Assembly (NCBI RefSeq): GCF_001584335.1
Contig: NZ_LSBB01000017.1
Coordinates: 1 to 64,000 of the forward strand
From: Bacillus atrophaeus
Lineage (GTDB): Bacteria > Bacillota > Bacilli > Bacillales > Bacillaceae
DNA length: 64,000 nucleotides
Reading direction: 5' to 3'
The notes under the pieces were generated by a model that worked only from the letters and a program-made list of their open reading frames with translations, made no database searches and was not told the origin of the DNA. Within the stretch, counting starts at the first letter, position 1. Each line of letters opens with the position of its first letter. Both the position numbers and the translations under genes were made by a program. Shown piece after piece: positions 38,326 to 48,019 of this stretch.

Positions 38326-39165
38326 TTGGCTTTTGTCAACCCGGATCGCTTCCTCAAGCATTTGTACGTTATGTTGATAAAGCTGACGGACAAGGACCCG
38401 TCTTACTGTGAGGCTGGCGCTGAAATAATCCTGATCCTTCACCATGCCCTTCACTGTAAACTCGATCCCGCGATTGATCTTATTCAGGCTTGTAATGCCG
38501 TGTACTTGAAACGGTTCTTCCGGGTTTAGAAACTCGTCTCTTTTTAAGGAATCGCGAAGCTCTTGGTTCAGCATATCGCACGCTTCCTCAAGCACGCGAT
38601 ACACGCGCTCGGGATCTTCCTTAAAGCTCACAAGAAGAGACTCAGTAATTCGCATGTAATTAATATTGTAGTTTTCAATTTGTCTGACTTCCCCATTGCT
38701 GATGGTTAAAAGCTTCCCGCTCCATTCCCTGATTTGCAGCGAACGAAGGCCGATTTCTTCCACAGTGCCACTGAACAAATTGTTCACCGTCACATAATCG
38801 CCTTTATGGAGCTGGCGCTCGTATATTAAGAAAATCCCGGCCACTATATCTTTAATCAGCGATTGGGCGCCAAACCCGATAACGATACCCGCGACACCGG
38901 CTCCTGCGAGTATTTTTCCGAAATCATCCACAAACAGTGAAACTACATACAATATAAAGCCGATGGTCGCTGAATAACGGGTAAGCGAACGAACAAGGCT
39001 TTCAATTGTTTTCTCTTTCCGTTCTTCAATAAAGTCAGTCCGTTTAAAAAACGCCTGCACAAACCGATTGATGATAAACACACCAACCCAAAGCAGGGCG
39101 GCGACAATGAGTATATCGAATGTTTTGCTTTTCAGAATGTCAATAAACGTTTCTTTCATCCGCAT
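38323..39165 (-). CDS. yfkC: Small-conductance mechanosensitive channel YfkC (MscS family)
   Basis: 280 residues. N-terminal helices, then the pore-lining helix with GAGVAGIVIGFGAQSLIKDI (about 88-107) and the beta domain GDYVTVNNLFSGTVEEIGLR typical of MscS. Releases solutes on osmotic downshift. Its ATG directly follows the yfkAB stop, and the SD aggag lies in the end of yfkAB, so translation is coupled. Confidence 0.92.
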   Translation of the reverse strand: MRMKETFIDILKSKTFDILIVAALLWVGVFIINRFVQAFFKRTDFIEERKEKTIESLVRSLTRYSATIGFILYVVSLFVDDFGKILAGAGVAGIVIGFGAQSLIKDIVAGIFLIYERQLHKGDYVTVNNLFSGTVEEIGLRSLQIREWSGKLLTISNGEVRQIENYNINYMRITESLLVSFKEDPERVYRVLEEACDMLNQELRDSLKRDEFLNPEEPFQVHGITSLNKINRGIEFTVKGMVKDQDYFSASLTVRRVLVRQLYQHNVQMLEEAIRVDKSQ

Positions 39166-40287
39166 CTAACTCCTGGCTTGGCGTACTGAAAAATCTTCAT
39201 TTTGATAATAACTGTTTTTCACCAGAACATTCGGGCCGAGGCACCGCACATTCGGGCAATGGCAATTCAGCTCTTTAGCCAGCTTCGTTTCTCTCCACTT
39301 TTCATAAGCGGAAGGCAGGCTGTCTGTCTGGATATTGCCAAGCGGAGGTGTATCCCCAAAGTCTGTCACAATAATATTCCCATCAAAAATATTTACATTC
39401 AGGCGTGAACGGCCATCGGGATCATTTCGCACTGTCACATTTTTCGCCTGGCGCAGCCGCTTTAATAATGTCTGATCTTCTTCATCAGGGCTGCACGCGT
39501 AAAACGGCAATGTGCCAAACAGCATCCACGTGTTTTCATCACGCACATCTAGCAGTTTGTGAATGGCTTTTCTCATATCCTTTAAGCTGAGTGAATCAAG
39601 TGCACTGGCAAAATCACTTGGATACATCGGATGCACTTCATGGCGCTGGCACTTCATTTCTTCAACGATTTGCCGGTGAATATGCTCGATATGGGGAAGT
39701 GTGCGTTTATTCAGCATGGTTTCCGCTGAGACCATTACGCCGGCGTCGACCAAGGTGCGGCTGTTTTGAATCATTTTTTCAAAATATCGGGCGCGCTGTT
39801 CGAAGGTCGGTTTTTTATCCATCATCGCAAAACCGATATCGGCAAAATCCTCAACCGTTCCCCAGTTATGGGAAATATGCAGAACGTCAAGGTAAGGAAT
39901 GATCCATTCATAGCGCTCGATATCAAGCGTTAAATTGGAATTAATCTGTGTCCGCACGCCGCGTTCATGAGCGTATTTTAATAAAGGGACAACGTACTCC
40001 TTCACCGATTTTAATGAAAGCATCGGTTCACCGCCGGTAATGCTGATGGACCGAAGAAGCGGAATTTCCTCAAGCCGCTGTAACAAAAGATCTATCGGAA
40101 GAGCATTGGGGTCCTTCGGCTGCAGCGTGTAACCGACAGCACAATGCTCACATCTCATATTGCACAGTGTCGTCGTTGTGAATTCAACGTTCGTCAGCTG
40201 CATGTCTCCATATTGGTCTACGTCCATATACGCTTCCCACGGATCAAATTGGGGCGTAATCGGACGGAGCTTCGTATTTTGCATCAT
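39166..40287 (-). CDS. yfkAB: Radical SAM protein YfkA/YfkB
   Basis: 373 residues. The [4Fe-4S]/SAM motif CNMRCEHC (CxxxCxxC) is at about residues 42-49, with the GGEP-type TGGEPML strand. A further cysteine cluster NCHCPNVRCLGPN near the C-terminus could bind an auxiliary cluster. A full-length fusion of the two parts once annotated separately as yfkA and yfkB. Substrate unknown. SD aaaggagttag. Confidence 0.92.
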   Translation of the reverse strand: MMQNTKLRPITPQFDPWEAYMDVDQYGDMQLTNVEFTTTTLCNMRCEHCAVGYTLQPKDPNALPIDLLLQRLEEIPLLRSISITGGEPMLSLKSVKEYVVPLLKYAHERGVRTQINSNLTLDIERYEWIIPYLDVLHISHNWGTVEDFADIGFAMMDKKPTFEQRARYFEKMIQNSRTLVDAGVMVSAETMLNKRTLPHIEHIHRQIVEEMKCQRHEVHPMYPSDFASALDSLSLKDMRKAIHKLLDVRDENTWMLFGTLPFYACSPDEEDQTLLKRLRQAKNVTVRNDPDGRSRLNVNIFDGNIIVTDFGDTPPLGNIQTDSLPSAYEKWRETKLAKELNCHCPNVRCLGPNVLVKNSYYQNEDFSVRQARS

Positions 40288-40428
40288 ATCTAACTCCTTT
40301 ATTATTGGGGCATACTAACGTCTGCCAACTGTTAATTTTAGACCTGATCCACAAAGATCGCAAGGGGCGAAGCCGTTGAAAAACAGGAAAAAATGAGCTA
40401 CCATTAAAAAAATGAAAGGAGGAGAAAA

Positions 40429-40614
40429 ATGGGGAATGCAATAAACAACAAGGATCAGCAGATTGATTATTTGAAGAACAGACTGGATATGTTTATGAAC
40501 GTGATTGATTCATTAGACCCTGAATCAACAGACGTTGAAGATATAGACCGCCTCATCAGCATGCTTGACGATCTTGAAGCCAAATATGAACGATTCAAAA
40601 AAGATTGGGAATAA
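40429..40614 (+). CDS. yfjT: SE1561-family small protein YfjT
   Basis: 61 residues, SD aaaggaggag. Acidic, amphipathic helices (IDYLKNRLDMFMNVIDSL) suggest a short coiled coil. Position and length fit B. subtilis yfjT. Function unknown. Confidence 0.85.
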   Translation: MGNAINNKDQQIDYLKNRLDMFMNVIDSLDPESTDVEDIDRLISMLDDLEAKYERFKKDWE

Positions 40615-40640
40615 CCGGGGCGGACGCCGCGGTTTTTTTT
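40613..40640 (+). terminator. Terminator of yfjT
   Basis: AACCGgGGCG pairs with CGCCGCGGTT around ga, followed by eight T. Confidence 0.85.
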
Positions 40641-40746
40641 ATGCCAAAAAACGGCTGTACGGACATACAGACCTGGAAAGAAAGCAATGGTATAAAACAA
40701 AGCGCTCTACTGCAAAATAAGAAAAACTGCAGAAGGAGCGCTGACC

Positions 40747-41538
40747 ATGAAATGGATTTGTTCTGTATGCTGCATTGCCGCTTTGCTCACAGGCGGAGTG
40801 AGCGGTGCAAAAGCAGTATCAAACGAACCGGTAAACTGGGGATTTAAACGAAGTGTCAATCACACGCCGGCTGACGCGGGCAAACAACTGAACAGTCTGA
40901 TCAAAAAATATGACGCGTTTTACTTAGGAAACACTAAAGAAAAGACGATCTATTTAACATTCGATAACGGTTACGAAAACGGTTATACGCCGAAAGTACT
41001 CGATGTGCTGAAGAAGCATCACGTGACTGGAACCTTTTTTGTGACGGGACATTTTGTTAAAGATCAGCCGGAACTCATCAAACGCATGTCTGATGAAGGC
41101 CATATTATCGGCAATCATTCCTTTCATCACCCTGATCTGACAACCAAAACGGCCGATGAAATTCAGGATGAACTGGATTCGGTGAAGGAAGAAGTGTATA
41201 AGATTACCGGGAAACAGGACAATCTTTATTTGCGTCCGCCGCGCGGCGTGTTCAGCGAATATGTGCTTCAGGAAGCAAAACGGCTCGGGTATCAAACGGT
41301 GTTTTGGTCAGTTGCGTTTGTGGACTGGAAAATCAATCATCAGAAGGGAAAACAATATGCCTACGACCATATGATGAAGCAGGCGCATCCCGGGGCGATT
41401 TATCTTCTCCATACCGTCTCAAAAGACAATTCAGAAGCGCTTGATGATGCGATCACTGACTTGAAGAAAAAAGGGTATACGTTTAAAAGCATTGACGATC
41501 TGATGTTTGAAAAAGAAATGCGCTTGCCCAAGTTTTAA
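40747..41538 (+). CDS. pdaA: Peptidoglycan N-acetylmuramic acid deacetylase PdaA
   Basis: Makes muramic delta-lactam in the spore cortex, needed for germination. 263 residues. Signal peptide to about 22. NodB polysaccharide deacetylase domain (about 65-250): YLTFDNGYENGY, with Asn where many relatives have a second Asp as is usual for PdaA; HSFHHPD (metal His); RPPRG; and LLHTVS. SD gaaggagcg. Confidence 0.95.
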   Translation: MKWICSVCCIAALLTGGVSGAKAVSNEPVNWGFKRSVNHTPADAGKQLNSLIKKYDAFYLGNTKEKTIYLTFDNGYENGYTPKVLDVLKKHHVTGTFFVTGHFVKDQPELIKRMSDEGHIIGNHSFHHPDLTTKTADEIQDELDSVKEEVYKITGKQDNLYLRPPRGVFSEYVLQEAKRLGYQTVFWSVAFVDWKINHQKGKQYAYDHMMKQAHPGAIYLLHTVSKDNSEALDDAITDLKKKGYTFKSIDDLMFEKEMRLPKF

Positions 41539-41545
41539 TGCTGAT

Positions 41546-41585
41546 GAAGCCTCTCCCGCAATTAAAGGGAGAGGCTTCTGTTTGA
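41546..41585. terminator. Terminator between pdaA and yfjR
   Basis: GAAGCCTCTCCC (41546-41557) and GGGAGAGGCTTC (41567-41578) form a perfect 12-bp stem around gcaattaaa. Confidence 0.9.
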
Positions 41586-41592
41586 TAGCGCG

Positions 41593-42471
41593 TTATTTTT
41601 GTTTTGACAAGAGCTCAACGCTTTTGATGAGAGCGGCCCAGTCCAAATCTCCCCAGCCTTTGTCTATCCCGCTTTCAAAATGAGTTTTTGCAAGCTGGGC
41701 TGTCGGGAGCTTGGCGGAGACCTGTTCGGCCGCGGCGAGCGCAAGGTTTGTATCTTTTAATCCTAATTTGAGTTTAAAGCCTGCAGGATCAAATGTCTGC
41801 TCGGCCATAATGGTTCCGTAATTCTGGTACACTGGAGAGCCAAAAAGCGCGTTTGTGATTTCTAAAAATTGTTTTTGCTCCAATCCGTACTTTTCCATCA
41901 TGACAAAAGCTTCTGATAAAGCCTCCAGCATGGAAACAAGCAAAAAGTTGTTCCCGATTTTGGCGACATTGGCTGTGCGGCTTTCTTCGCCGACGTCAAA
42001 CAATTGCTGGCCTAAGCTTTCAAGAAGCGGCTTCGCTTTTTTCTTTGCTTCCTCAGGACCGGCAACGATGATGCGAAGTGCGGCTTTCTCTGCGGCATCG
42101 GGGCGGCCGAGTACAGGCGCCGCGAGAAAGAACTGGCCCTTCTCTCTATGAGCTGACGACAGTTGTTGGGAACATTCGGTACTGATCGTGCTCATGGAAA
42201 TGTGAATTCCGCTTTCTGATAAGCCTTCTAAAATTCCGTCGACTCCGAAGGTTACGGCGCTGACAGCCTCGTCGTCAGCAAGCATTGTCAGAACGATGTC
42301 TGCTGTCTCCGCTGCTTTGCGCGGCGTATCCGCTGTGTGCGCTCCTTTTGATATCAGTTCTTCCGCTTTTTGTTTCGTTCTGTTGTACACAATCAATTCA
42401 TAGCCCGCTTGTATGACATTTTCGGCGATGGGGCGGCCCATGTTGCCGAGACCGATGATTGCAATTTTCAT
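41593..42471 (-). CDS. yfjR: 3-Hydroxyisobutyrate dehydrogenase-family protein YfjR
   Basis: 292 residues from ATG 42471 with SD agtggagtg; the upstream GTG overlaps the SD. Rossmann start MKIAIIGLGNMGRPIAENV. The catalytic region has the conserved Lys in NVAKIGNNFLL, and a helical C-terminal domain follows. Beta-hydroxyacid dehydrogenase/glyoxylate reductase superfamily, NADP-dependent; physiological substrate unknown. Confidence 0.9.
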   Translation of the reverse strand: MKIAIIGLGNMGRPIAENVIQAGYELIVYNRTKQKAEELISKGAHTADTPRKAAETADIVLTMLADDEAVSAVTFGVDGILEGLSESGIHISMSTISTECSQQLSSAHREKGQFFLAAPVLGRPDAAEKAALRIIVAGPEEAKKKAKPLLESLGQQLFDVGEESRTANVAKIGNNFLLVSMLEALSEAFVMMEKYGLEQKQFLEITNALFGSPVYQNYGTIMAEQTFDPAGFKLKLGLKDTNLALAAAEQVSAKLPTAQLAKTHFESGIDKGWGDLDWAALIKSVELLSKQK

Positions 42472-42554
42472 TTGTATCACTCCACTATAGGTTTTTTCAC
42501 ATTATATATTTAATGGGAAGTGACAGCATTAAAATTGCCTTAGCATGACTCTGC

Positions 42555-43190
42555 TCATTCTGTATGGTTCGTAACGGTCAACTTCATGTCAGCAGAATCG
42601 CCTTCCATCTGTATATCTTTTTTTGAAATCCCGGTAAATCGGATGTTTAGATTTGTTTTAGAGCGGGGACTGAGGGTAAAGGTTTTTGCTTTTATTTTGA
42701 CATCCTGAGGTTTTATCATTTCTTTATCAAAATAAGGCTGAATCGCTACTTCGGTAGCCTGTTTTCCGTAGTGATTGATTCGGAGAGTACATGTAATATG
42801 CACTTTCTTTTGTTCTATTCTATTGTGGCAATAGCTGCGCGGCTGAATGTATTCGACAGCGCTGCTGCCCTCAGCCGGCCTTTTAATGAAAAAAACAATA
42901 TGTTCAGATAAGGGCTGCAAAGCGGCAGCGGCTGTAAAACTGAGTAATAACAATGTAAAGCCCGCCGCGGGAAGCTTTTTCACAAAATGAAACGAACTCC
43001 AAACCCAACCGGTCAAATACAAAACCAGTCCGTAAACCGCGCTAATATGCGAGCCTTTTTTCGTCCAATCTGAAAGGCCGGCCAGCTGAAAAACAAGATC
43101 GCCAAGAGTTGTGCCATTGTAAAGGGGGATGGAAGTGAGCAATCCGACCATCATCAGACAGAGGGCAATTACCCCTCTATAGGAAACCAT
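42555..43190 (-). CDS. Unrecognised membrane protein with C-terminal beta domain
   Basis: 211 residues from ATG 43190, which has SD ctggagagg at 9 bases; ATG 43199 touches that SD and ATG 43226 sits on a TATAAT-like sequence. Three to four hydrophobic helices (about 5-24, 48-67, 73-92) are followed by an exported-looking domain (about 100-211). That domain reads as an immunoglobulin/fibronectin-type fold (HITCTLRINHYGKQATEV..., SPRSKTNLNIRFTG). I do not recognise the family. It has no clear counterpart between yfjR and yfjQ in B. subtilis 168 as I recall. Confidence 0.68.
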   Translation of the reverse strand: MVSYRGVIALCLMMVGLLTSIPLYNGTTLGDLVFQLAGLSDWTKKGSHISAVYGLVLYLTGWVWSSFHFVKKLPAAGFTLLLLSFTAAAALQPLSEHIVFFIKRPAEGSSAVEYIQPRSYCHNRIEQKKVHITCTLRINHYGKQATEVAIQPYFDKEMIKPQDVKIKAKTFTLSPRSKTNLNIRFTGISKKDIQMEGDSADMKLTVTNHTE

Positions 43191-43244
43191 ACGTGTCATC
43201 CTCTCCAGAGGCTTTTTAATTACCATTATAAGGATGTGGATAAA

Positions 43245-43271
43245 AAAAGAACAGCCTAAAGCTGTTCTTTA
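43245..43271 (-). terminator. Terminator of corA
   Basis: AAAGAACAGC (43247-43256) pairs with GCTGTTCTTT (43261-43270) around ctaa/a, with a T-run on the minus strand. Confidence 0.85.
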
Positions 43272-44228
43272 CTTAAATATTTTGAACCATCCTTTATGTA
43301 TAAACCAAATCATCATACCGACAACTACGGCTCCCATTACACCAAGCACGCCAAAATATCCGTATTTCCAGTGAAGTTCCGGCATGTTGTCAAAGTTCAT
43401 TCCGTAAACGCCGGCAATAAACGTGAGCGGGATAAAAATCGTCGACACGATAGTTAATGTCATCATGATGGCATTCATCCGGTTTGAATTCATCGTCACA
43501 TAGCTGTCTCTTAAATCAGACGTCATGTCGCGGTTCGACTCGACAAGCTCCGACAGTTTCAACAAGTGATCGTAAATGTCGCTGAAATATGCTTTTGTTT
43601 CGCGCTGGTCTTTCACATGATCAAGGCTTAAAATCCGATACAGCAAGTCACGCATCGGAATAATGGTCCGTCTGAGGTGCAGAAGATCTGTCCTCAGGTC
43701 AAACACCTCGCTCATCAGCGTGCCGTATGTCTTATGGCTGCGGCTGTCTTCAATCTCATTCAGCCGGTCTTCAATTTTATAAAGCACAGGGAAATACTCA
43801 TCCACAAGCTGGTCTATCACCATGTATGAAATATGCCCGGGGCCCTTCTTTAAAATGTCCGGTGACGCATAAACACGCTCTCTCACTTTGGCAATTCCGT
43901 GTGATTCATGCAAATGAAAGGTAACGACATAGTTTTCGCCATGAAAGATATCAACCTCTTCTGTTTCCAGCGTATCCTGATTCAACGCATGCAGCACATA
44001 AAAACGATAGCCGTCATAATGATCAAGCTTCGGCCGCTGCATATGCTGGAAGCAATCCTCAATCGCAAGGGGATGAAAATGAAAAAAATCCCTCAATAAT
44101 GCGGTTTCTGTTTCCTCAGGCCCGAAAAAATCAACCCAATACCATGCAATATCCGGCTGCTCAACCCGTTCGATCGGTATATTTTTCAGAAGCTGATGCT
44201 GTGTTGTGATTGCGGTAATGTTGATCAT
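43269..44228 (-). CDS. corA: CorA-type Mg2+ transporter YfjQ
   Basis: Pentameric magnesium (or cobalt/zinc) channel. 319 residues from ATG 44228 with SD tcggaggg; the longer in-frame reading lacks a ribosome site. Large cytoplasmic domain (1-255), then two C-terminal helices with the pore signature YGMNFDNMPEL (GMN) between them and a KGWFK tail. Monocistronic; divergent from yfjP. Confidence 0.94.
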   Translation of the reverse strand: MINITAITTQHQLLKNIPIERVEQPDIAWYWVDFFGPEETETALLRDFFHFHPLAIEDCFQHMQRPKLDHYDGYRFYVLHALNQDTLETEEVDIFHGENYVVTFHLHESHGIAKVRERVYASPDILKKGPGHISYMVIDQLVDEYFPVLYKIEDRLNEIEDSRSHKTYGTLMSEVFDLRTDLLHLRRTIIPMRDLLYRILSLDHVKDQRETKAYFSDIYDHLLKLSELVESNRDMTSDLRDSYVTMNSNRMNAIMMTLTIVSTIFIPLTFIAGVYGMNFDNMPELHWKYGYFGVLGVMGAVVVGMMIWFIHKGWFKIFK

Positions 44229-44345
44229 AAACAACCCTCCGATTGCCATTATATCATGCGGTGTTTTCGAGAAAAGTATACTGTTTTCAATCCGGTTCCC
44301 GGGACGTGTTATACTGAACAAAAAAATGGAAAAAGGGTTGATCAC

Positions 44346-45209
44346 ATGTGGAAGGAAAAGGTTTCAGTTACACCGCCGTACCATTTTGATCGTGTGTTGG
44401 ACAGATTGTCGTTAGATCCGCTGAATGCGGTTGATATCAAAGCGCGGAACGTTCGTGTGCCGATCAGGAACCGGGCCGGAGACGTGTGTATTGTGAAGGT
44501 GCAAGCGTTAGGCCATGCAGACGAACCTGAGTTTCTTGTCAGCGGGGAAACGGATCAGGAAGACATGATGATGGAAATTAAGCGAATTTTTCAATGGGAG
44601 AATGACCTTCGGCACGTACTCGATCATTTCTCGAAAACGAGTCTTTCGGCTATTTTTGAAGAGCATGCGGGCACGCCGCTTGTGCTGGATTACAGTGTGT
44701 ACAATTGTATCATGAAGTGCATCGTCCACCAGCAGCTTAATCTATCCTTCGCCTACACATTAACGGAACGGTTTGTCCATACGTTCGGCGAGCAGAAGGA
44801 CGGCGTGTGGTGCTATCCGAAGCCTGAAACGATTGCGGCGCTGGATTACCAAGACTTACGCGATCTGCAGTTCAGTATGAGAAAAGCGGAATATGCAATT
44901 GATACATCAAGAATGATCACAGAAGGAATACTCGACTTATCAGAGCCGGCGCAATTGACCGATGAAGAAATTATGAAAAAACTGATCAAAATCAGAGGCA
45001 TCGGCCCATGGACCGTGCAAAACGTGCTCATGTTCGGACTTGGGCGCCCTAATTTATTCCCGCTTGCTGATATCGGGCTCCAAAACGCAATCAAACGCCA
45101 TTTTGCTCTCGATGATAAACCGGCGAAAGATGTCATGTTGGCGATGAGCAAGGAGTGGGAGCCGTATTTAAGCTATGCGTCGTTGTATTTGTGGAGGAGT
45201 ATCGAATGA
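44346..45209 (+). CDS. yfjP: DNA-3-methyladenine glycosylase (AlkA-like) YfjP
   Basis: 287 residues from ATG 44346, the first with SD aaaaagggttg. HhH-GPD base-excision glycosylase: IKIRGIGPWTVQNVLMFGLG is the helix-hairpin-helix and FPLADIG holds the catalytic Asp. AlkA-type N-terminal domain before it. Removes alkylated purines from DNA. Confidence 0.92.
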   Translation: MWKEKVSVTPPYHFDRVLDRLSLDPLNAVDIKARNVRVPIRNRAGDVCIVKVQALGHADEPEFLVSGETDQEDMMMEIKRIFQWENDLRHVLDHFSKTSLSAIFEEHAGTPLVLDYSVYNCIMKCIVHQQLNLSFAYTLTERFVHTFGEQKDGVWCYPKPETIAALDYQDLRDLQFSMRKAEYAIDTSRMITEGILDLSEPAQLTDEEIMKKLIKIRGIGPWTVQNVLMFGLGRPNLFPLADIGLQNAIKRHFALDDKPAKDVMLAMSKEWEPYLSYASLYLWRSIE

Positions 45210-45236
45210 AAAACGGCTGCCTTTTTGGCAGCCGCA
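45208..45236 (-). terminator. Terminator of the lipoprotein gene
   Basis: CGGCTGCC (45214-45221) and GGCAGCCG (45227-45234) pair. The minus strand continues tttttc, so the polarity favours the minus-strand gene, although yfjP may also use it. Confidence 0.75.
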
Positions 45237-45244
45237 GCTGGAGG

Positions 45245-46243
45245 TTAATCTAGCTTCACTGTGATGTTTTGGCCTGAATCGTCACTTTTAACAGGGAAAA
45301 ATGCAATTTTTAATTGATGGATATCTTCCGCTTTTCCACTGTATACAGCTCCTATCACACCTTCGTTTTCTGTGTGCGGTGCGAAAACATGATCATTGCC
45401 TTTTAGTATATTATTATCAGCAATTGTCAGCTTTTGTCCGTTATCTGTTTCTACAGATTCGATACCTTGCCAATCAATTTGTGTGTCTCCTGTATTCTCA
45501 GCTTTATAAGTGATCTGAATGTATCGAAGCGGTTCAGTCACTTTTTGATCTGTCATTCTTTTAAAGAGTTTCAGCTGGAAGGGGCTGATATTTGTACGTG
45601 ACAGCAATTTTACTTGGTCGACAGTAATCGTTAAGGGCTTCATTGCTGTCTGTTTCTGGACATCAGCAATTTTGTCTAATGTCACAATTTCTCCATTGTC
45701 CTCGGTGGATGTTTCACCGGGCTTGGAAAGAATTTTATGCCCGCTGTCTTGGCTTGAATCATCTGTTTCATTGTCGGTATCCATCGGCTTATCACTTTCC
45801 TGAACCAGCTGATTCTTAAGATCAACAAATCGAATTGTCGGCTCGCTGCCGTCGTAGTAAGATGAATGCGTATACAAAGCGCGAAGAAACTGATCAAAGA
45901 CAATCGCCAATAGACCATTTTCCATGGATTTTCCGTCTGAATTATTAAAGGTGACAACGACTGTATTGTTCTTTTTCACATCCGCTTCTTTAATCACTTT
46001 TTCTCCATTGGAATTGGCTTCTGTCATTTTTTCAATAGCTCCGTTGAAATCCTTTTTGGAAATGCGGATTTTTTTCCATTCTTCTTTTGTAATGCTGTTA
46101 AAACCCTTTTTCAGCAAATCTAAGTTTTTGCTTTCGTCTACTTCTTTTGTTTCTGCTTTAGCAGAGCTTTCGCTTCTGTTTCCGCAGCCTGCCGCGCTGA
46201 ACATCAATCCCAATGCACAGACAGCAATTAGAAATTTCCTCAT
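45245..46243 (-). CDS. Putative lipoprotein (DUF5105-like)
   Basis: 332 residues. Lipoprotein signal MRKFLIAVCALGLMFSAAGC with lipidated Cys20. A Ser/Glu/Lys linker follows, then a globular domain, and after an acidic stretch (about 140-175) a second beta-rich domain (about 190-332) with YIQITYKAENTGDTQIDW resembling DUF4352/DUF5105-type immunoglobulin-like modules. SD aaaagagggatt. Probably membrane-anchored outside the cell; role unknown. It has no obvious neighbour in the same operon. Confidence 0.78.
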   Translation of the reverse strand: MRKFLIAVCALGLMFSAAGCGNRSESSAKAETKEVDESKNLDLLKKGFNSITKEEWKKIRISKKDFNGAIEKMTEANSNGEKVIKEADVKKNNTVVVTFNNSDGKSMENGLLAIVFDQFLRALYTHSSYYDGSEPTIRFVDLKNQLVQESDKPMDTDNETDDSSQDSGHKILSKPGETSTEDNGEIVTLDKIADVQKQTAMKPLTITVDQVKLLSRTNISPFQLKLFKRMTDQKVTEPLRYIQITYKAENTGDTQIDWQGIESVETDNGQKLTIADNNILKGNDHVFAPHTENEGVIGAVYSGKAEDIHQLKIAFFPVKSDDSGQNITVKLD

Positions 46244-46436
46244 CGAATCCCTCTTTTATCAAATAGTATACTTAAGGTGTATCGGTTAACTTACTGATTT
46301 ATTGAGTAAATTTGGAAAAGCATTTGAAAAATATGAAGGATTTCCGGTATGCGTGTTATACTAAAGAGATGTGATAGAACACAATATCACTTTCTGTAAC
46401 TTGCAGAAAGCTTTATATAGAAACGGAGAGAACAAC

Positions 46437-47837
46437 GTGAACCAACAAAACAAAAAGGCGCCCGTCGAACTAAAAGTCGGACAAACCTTTCCGCTGACCA
46501 TTAAGCGTCTCGGCATTAACGGGGAAGGCGTCGGTTACTTTAAGAAAAAGGTCGTTTTTGTCCCCGGCGCACTGCCTGGTGAAGAGGTTGTGGTCCAAGC
46601 GACGAACGTTCAGCCTAAGTTTTCGGAGGGACGGGTTAAAAAGATTCGCAAGCCTTCGGAGCATCGGGTCACACCGCCTTGTCCGGTATACGAGCAATGC
46701 GGCGGCTGCCAGCTTCAGCACCTTGCATACACACAACAGCTTCGGGAAAAACGCGATATCGTGATCCAGTCTCTTGAACGACATACGAAATTTAAAGTTG
46801 AAGACATGAATATTAAAGAAACAATCGGAATGGACAATCCGTGGAATTACCGTAACAAAAGCCAATTCCAGATCGGACGCTCACAAAGCGGCAGCATCAT
46901 CGCCGGTTTATACGGGATGGATTCCCATAACATTGTGCCGATCAAGGACTGTAAAGTTCAGCATCCGGCCACAAACAAAACAACAGGCATCGTACGCCGG
47001 ATTTTGGAGGACTTCAATGTATCTGTTTATAATGAACGGAAACGAAAAGGCGACGTCCGCACCATCGTGACAAGAGTCGGTTTTGAAACAGGCGAAGTAC
47101 AGGTTGTGCTGATTACGTCCAAAGAAACGCTTCCCCATAAGGAAGAAATCGTCCAAGCCATCCAAAAGCGCCTGCCGGAAGTCAAATCGATCATTCAGAA
47201 TGTGAACGGAGCAAAAACATCTGTTATTTTCGGAGACAAAACAAAAGCACTTGCCGGAAACACGGTGATCCAAGAAGTGCTGGGCGATGTTTCATTTGAA
47301 TTGAGCGCCCGCGCCTTCTTCCAGCTCAACCCGGAACAGACCGTCAAGCTGTATGACGAAGTGAAAAAAGCAGCTCAATTGACAGGGAAAGAAAAAGTCG
47401 TTGACGCCTACTGCGGCGTCGGTACCATCGGCATGTGGGTGGCGGACGGAGCGAAGGAAGTCCGCGGCATGGACGTCATCAAAGAATCGATTGACGATGC
47501 CAAGAAAAATGCCAAAAAACACGGCATGACAAATGCTACGTACGTAACAGGAACAGCTGAGCACTGGCTCCCGAAATGGACGAAAGAAGGCTTCCGCCCG
47601 GACGTCGTCATCGTTGACCCGCCAAGAACCGGCTGTGACACTACGTTCCTGGATACGATCAAAAAAGTTAAACCGAAACGCTTTGTCTACGTTTCCTGCA
47701 ATCCATCAACATTAGCGAAAGATTTGCAGACGCTGTCGAAGGATTACCGAGTGGAGTATATTCAGCCTGTGGATATGTTTCCGCAGACGGCTCATGTCGA
47801 AGCGGTTGCGCAGCTTGTATTGAAATCATCTAACTAA
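46437..47837 (+). CDS. yfjO: RlmCD/TrmA-family RNA (uracil-5-)-methyltransferase YfjO
   Basis: SAM-dependent m5U methyltransferase, paralogue of RlmCD (YefA). 466 residues from GTG 46437 with SD aacggagag; the in-frame ORF upstream has none. TRAM domain (about 15-70). Iron-sulfur cysteines in [11 protein letters not shown] and, further on, KDCKV. SAM motif [14 protein letters not shown] and catalytic [11 protein letters not shown]. Its 3' end is a repeat unit found twice more downstream, and an accessory region begins immediately after the stop. Confidence 0.93.
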   Translation: MNQQNKKAPVELKVGQTFPLTIKRLGINGEGVGYFKKKVVFVPGALPGEEVVVQATNVQPKFSEGRVKKIRKPSEHRVTPPCPVYEQCGGCQLQHLAYTQQLREKRDIVIQSLERHTKFKVEDMNIKETIGMDNPWNYRNKSQFQIGRSQSGSIIAGLYGMDSHNIVPIKDCKVQHPATNKTTGIVRRILEDFNVSVYNERKRKGDVRTIVTRVGFETGEVQVVLITSKETLPHKEEIVQAIQKRLPEVKSIIQNVNGAKTSVIFGDKTKALAGNTVIQEVLGDVSFELSARAFFQLNPEQTVKLYDEVKKAAQLTGKEKVVDAYCGVGTIGMWVADGAKEVRGMDVIKESIDDAKKNAKKHGMTNATYVTGTAEHWLPKWTKEGFRPDVVIVDPPRTGCDTTFLDTIKKVKPKRFVYVSCNPSTLAKDLQTLSKDYRVEYIQPVDMFPQTAHVEAVAQLVLKSSN

Positions 47838-47975
47838 AATAAACAATTCCTAATCAGATCTGGATTTCGGTAAAATAAACAATTCCGATTTCCGGGTCTT
47901 TTTCATGCGCAAACCTTGCCCCTTCCAGTCTTTTCTTGATCTTCTCTTCCTTCTTTTATCGGAAAACTATATTTT
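47829..47975 (+). repeat. Hotspot repeat, copy 1 (end of yfjO plus terminator)
   Basis: Begins with tctaactaaaataaac, whose first nine bases are the last codons and stop of yfjO. A 63-base core (47848-47910) follows, holding a hairpin (arms 47857-47870 and 47884-47897, retained by G-T pairs) and a T-run, so it is the yfjO terminator. Weaker similarity to copies 2 and 3 continues to about 47975. The core is 60/63 identical to copy 2. Confidence 0.88.
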
Positions 47976-48019
47976 AACTGCAACGGTTGAATGCAGGTTG
48001 GAGAGGTCTTATTTAGGAA

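Noticed and set aside
39166-40287. Frameshifted yfkA/yfkB pair
   Set aside because: The frame is continuous through the radical SAM motif to the C-terminal cysteine cluster, so it is one intact gene.
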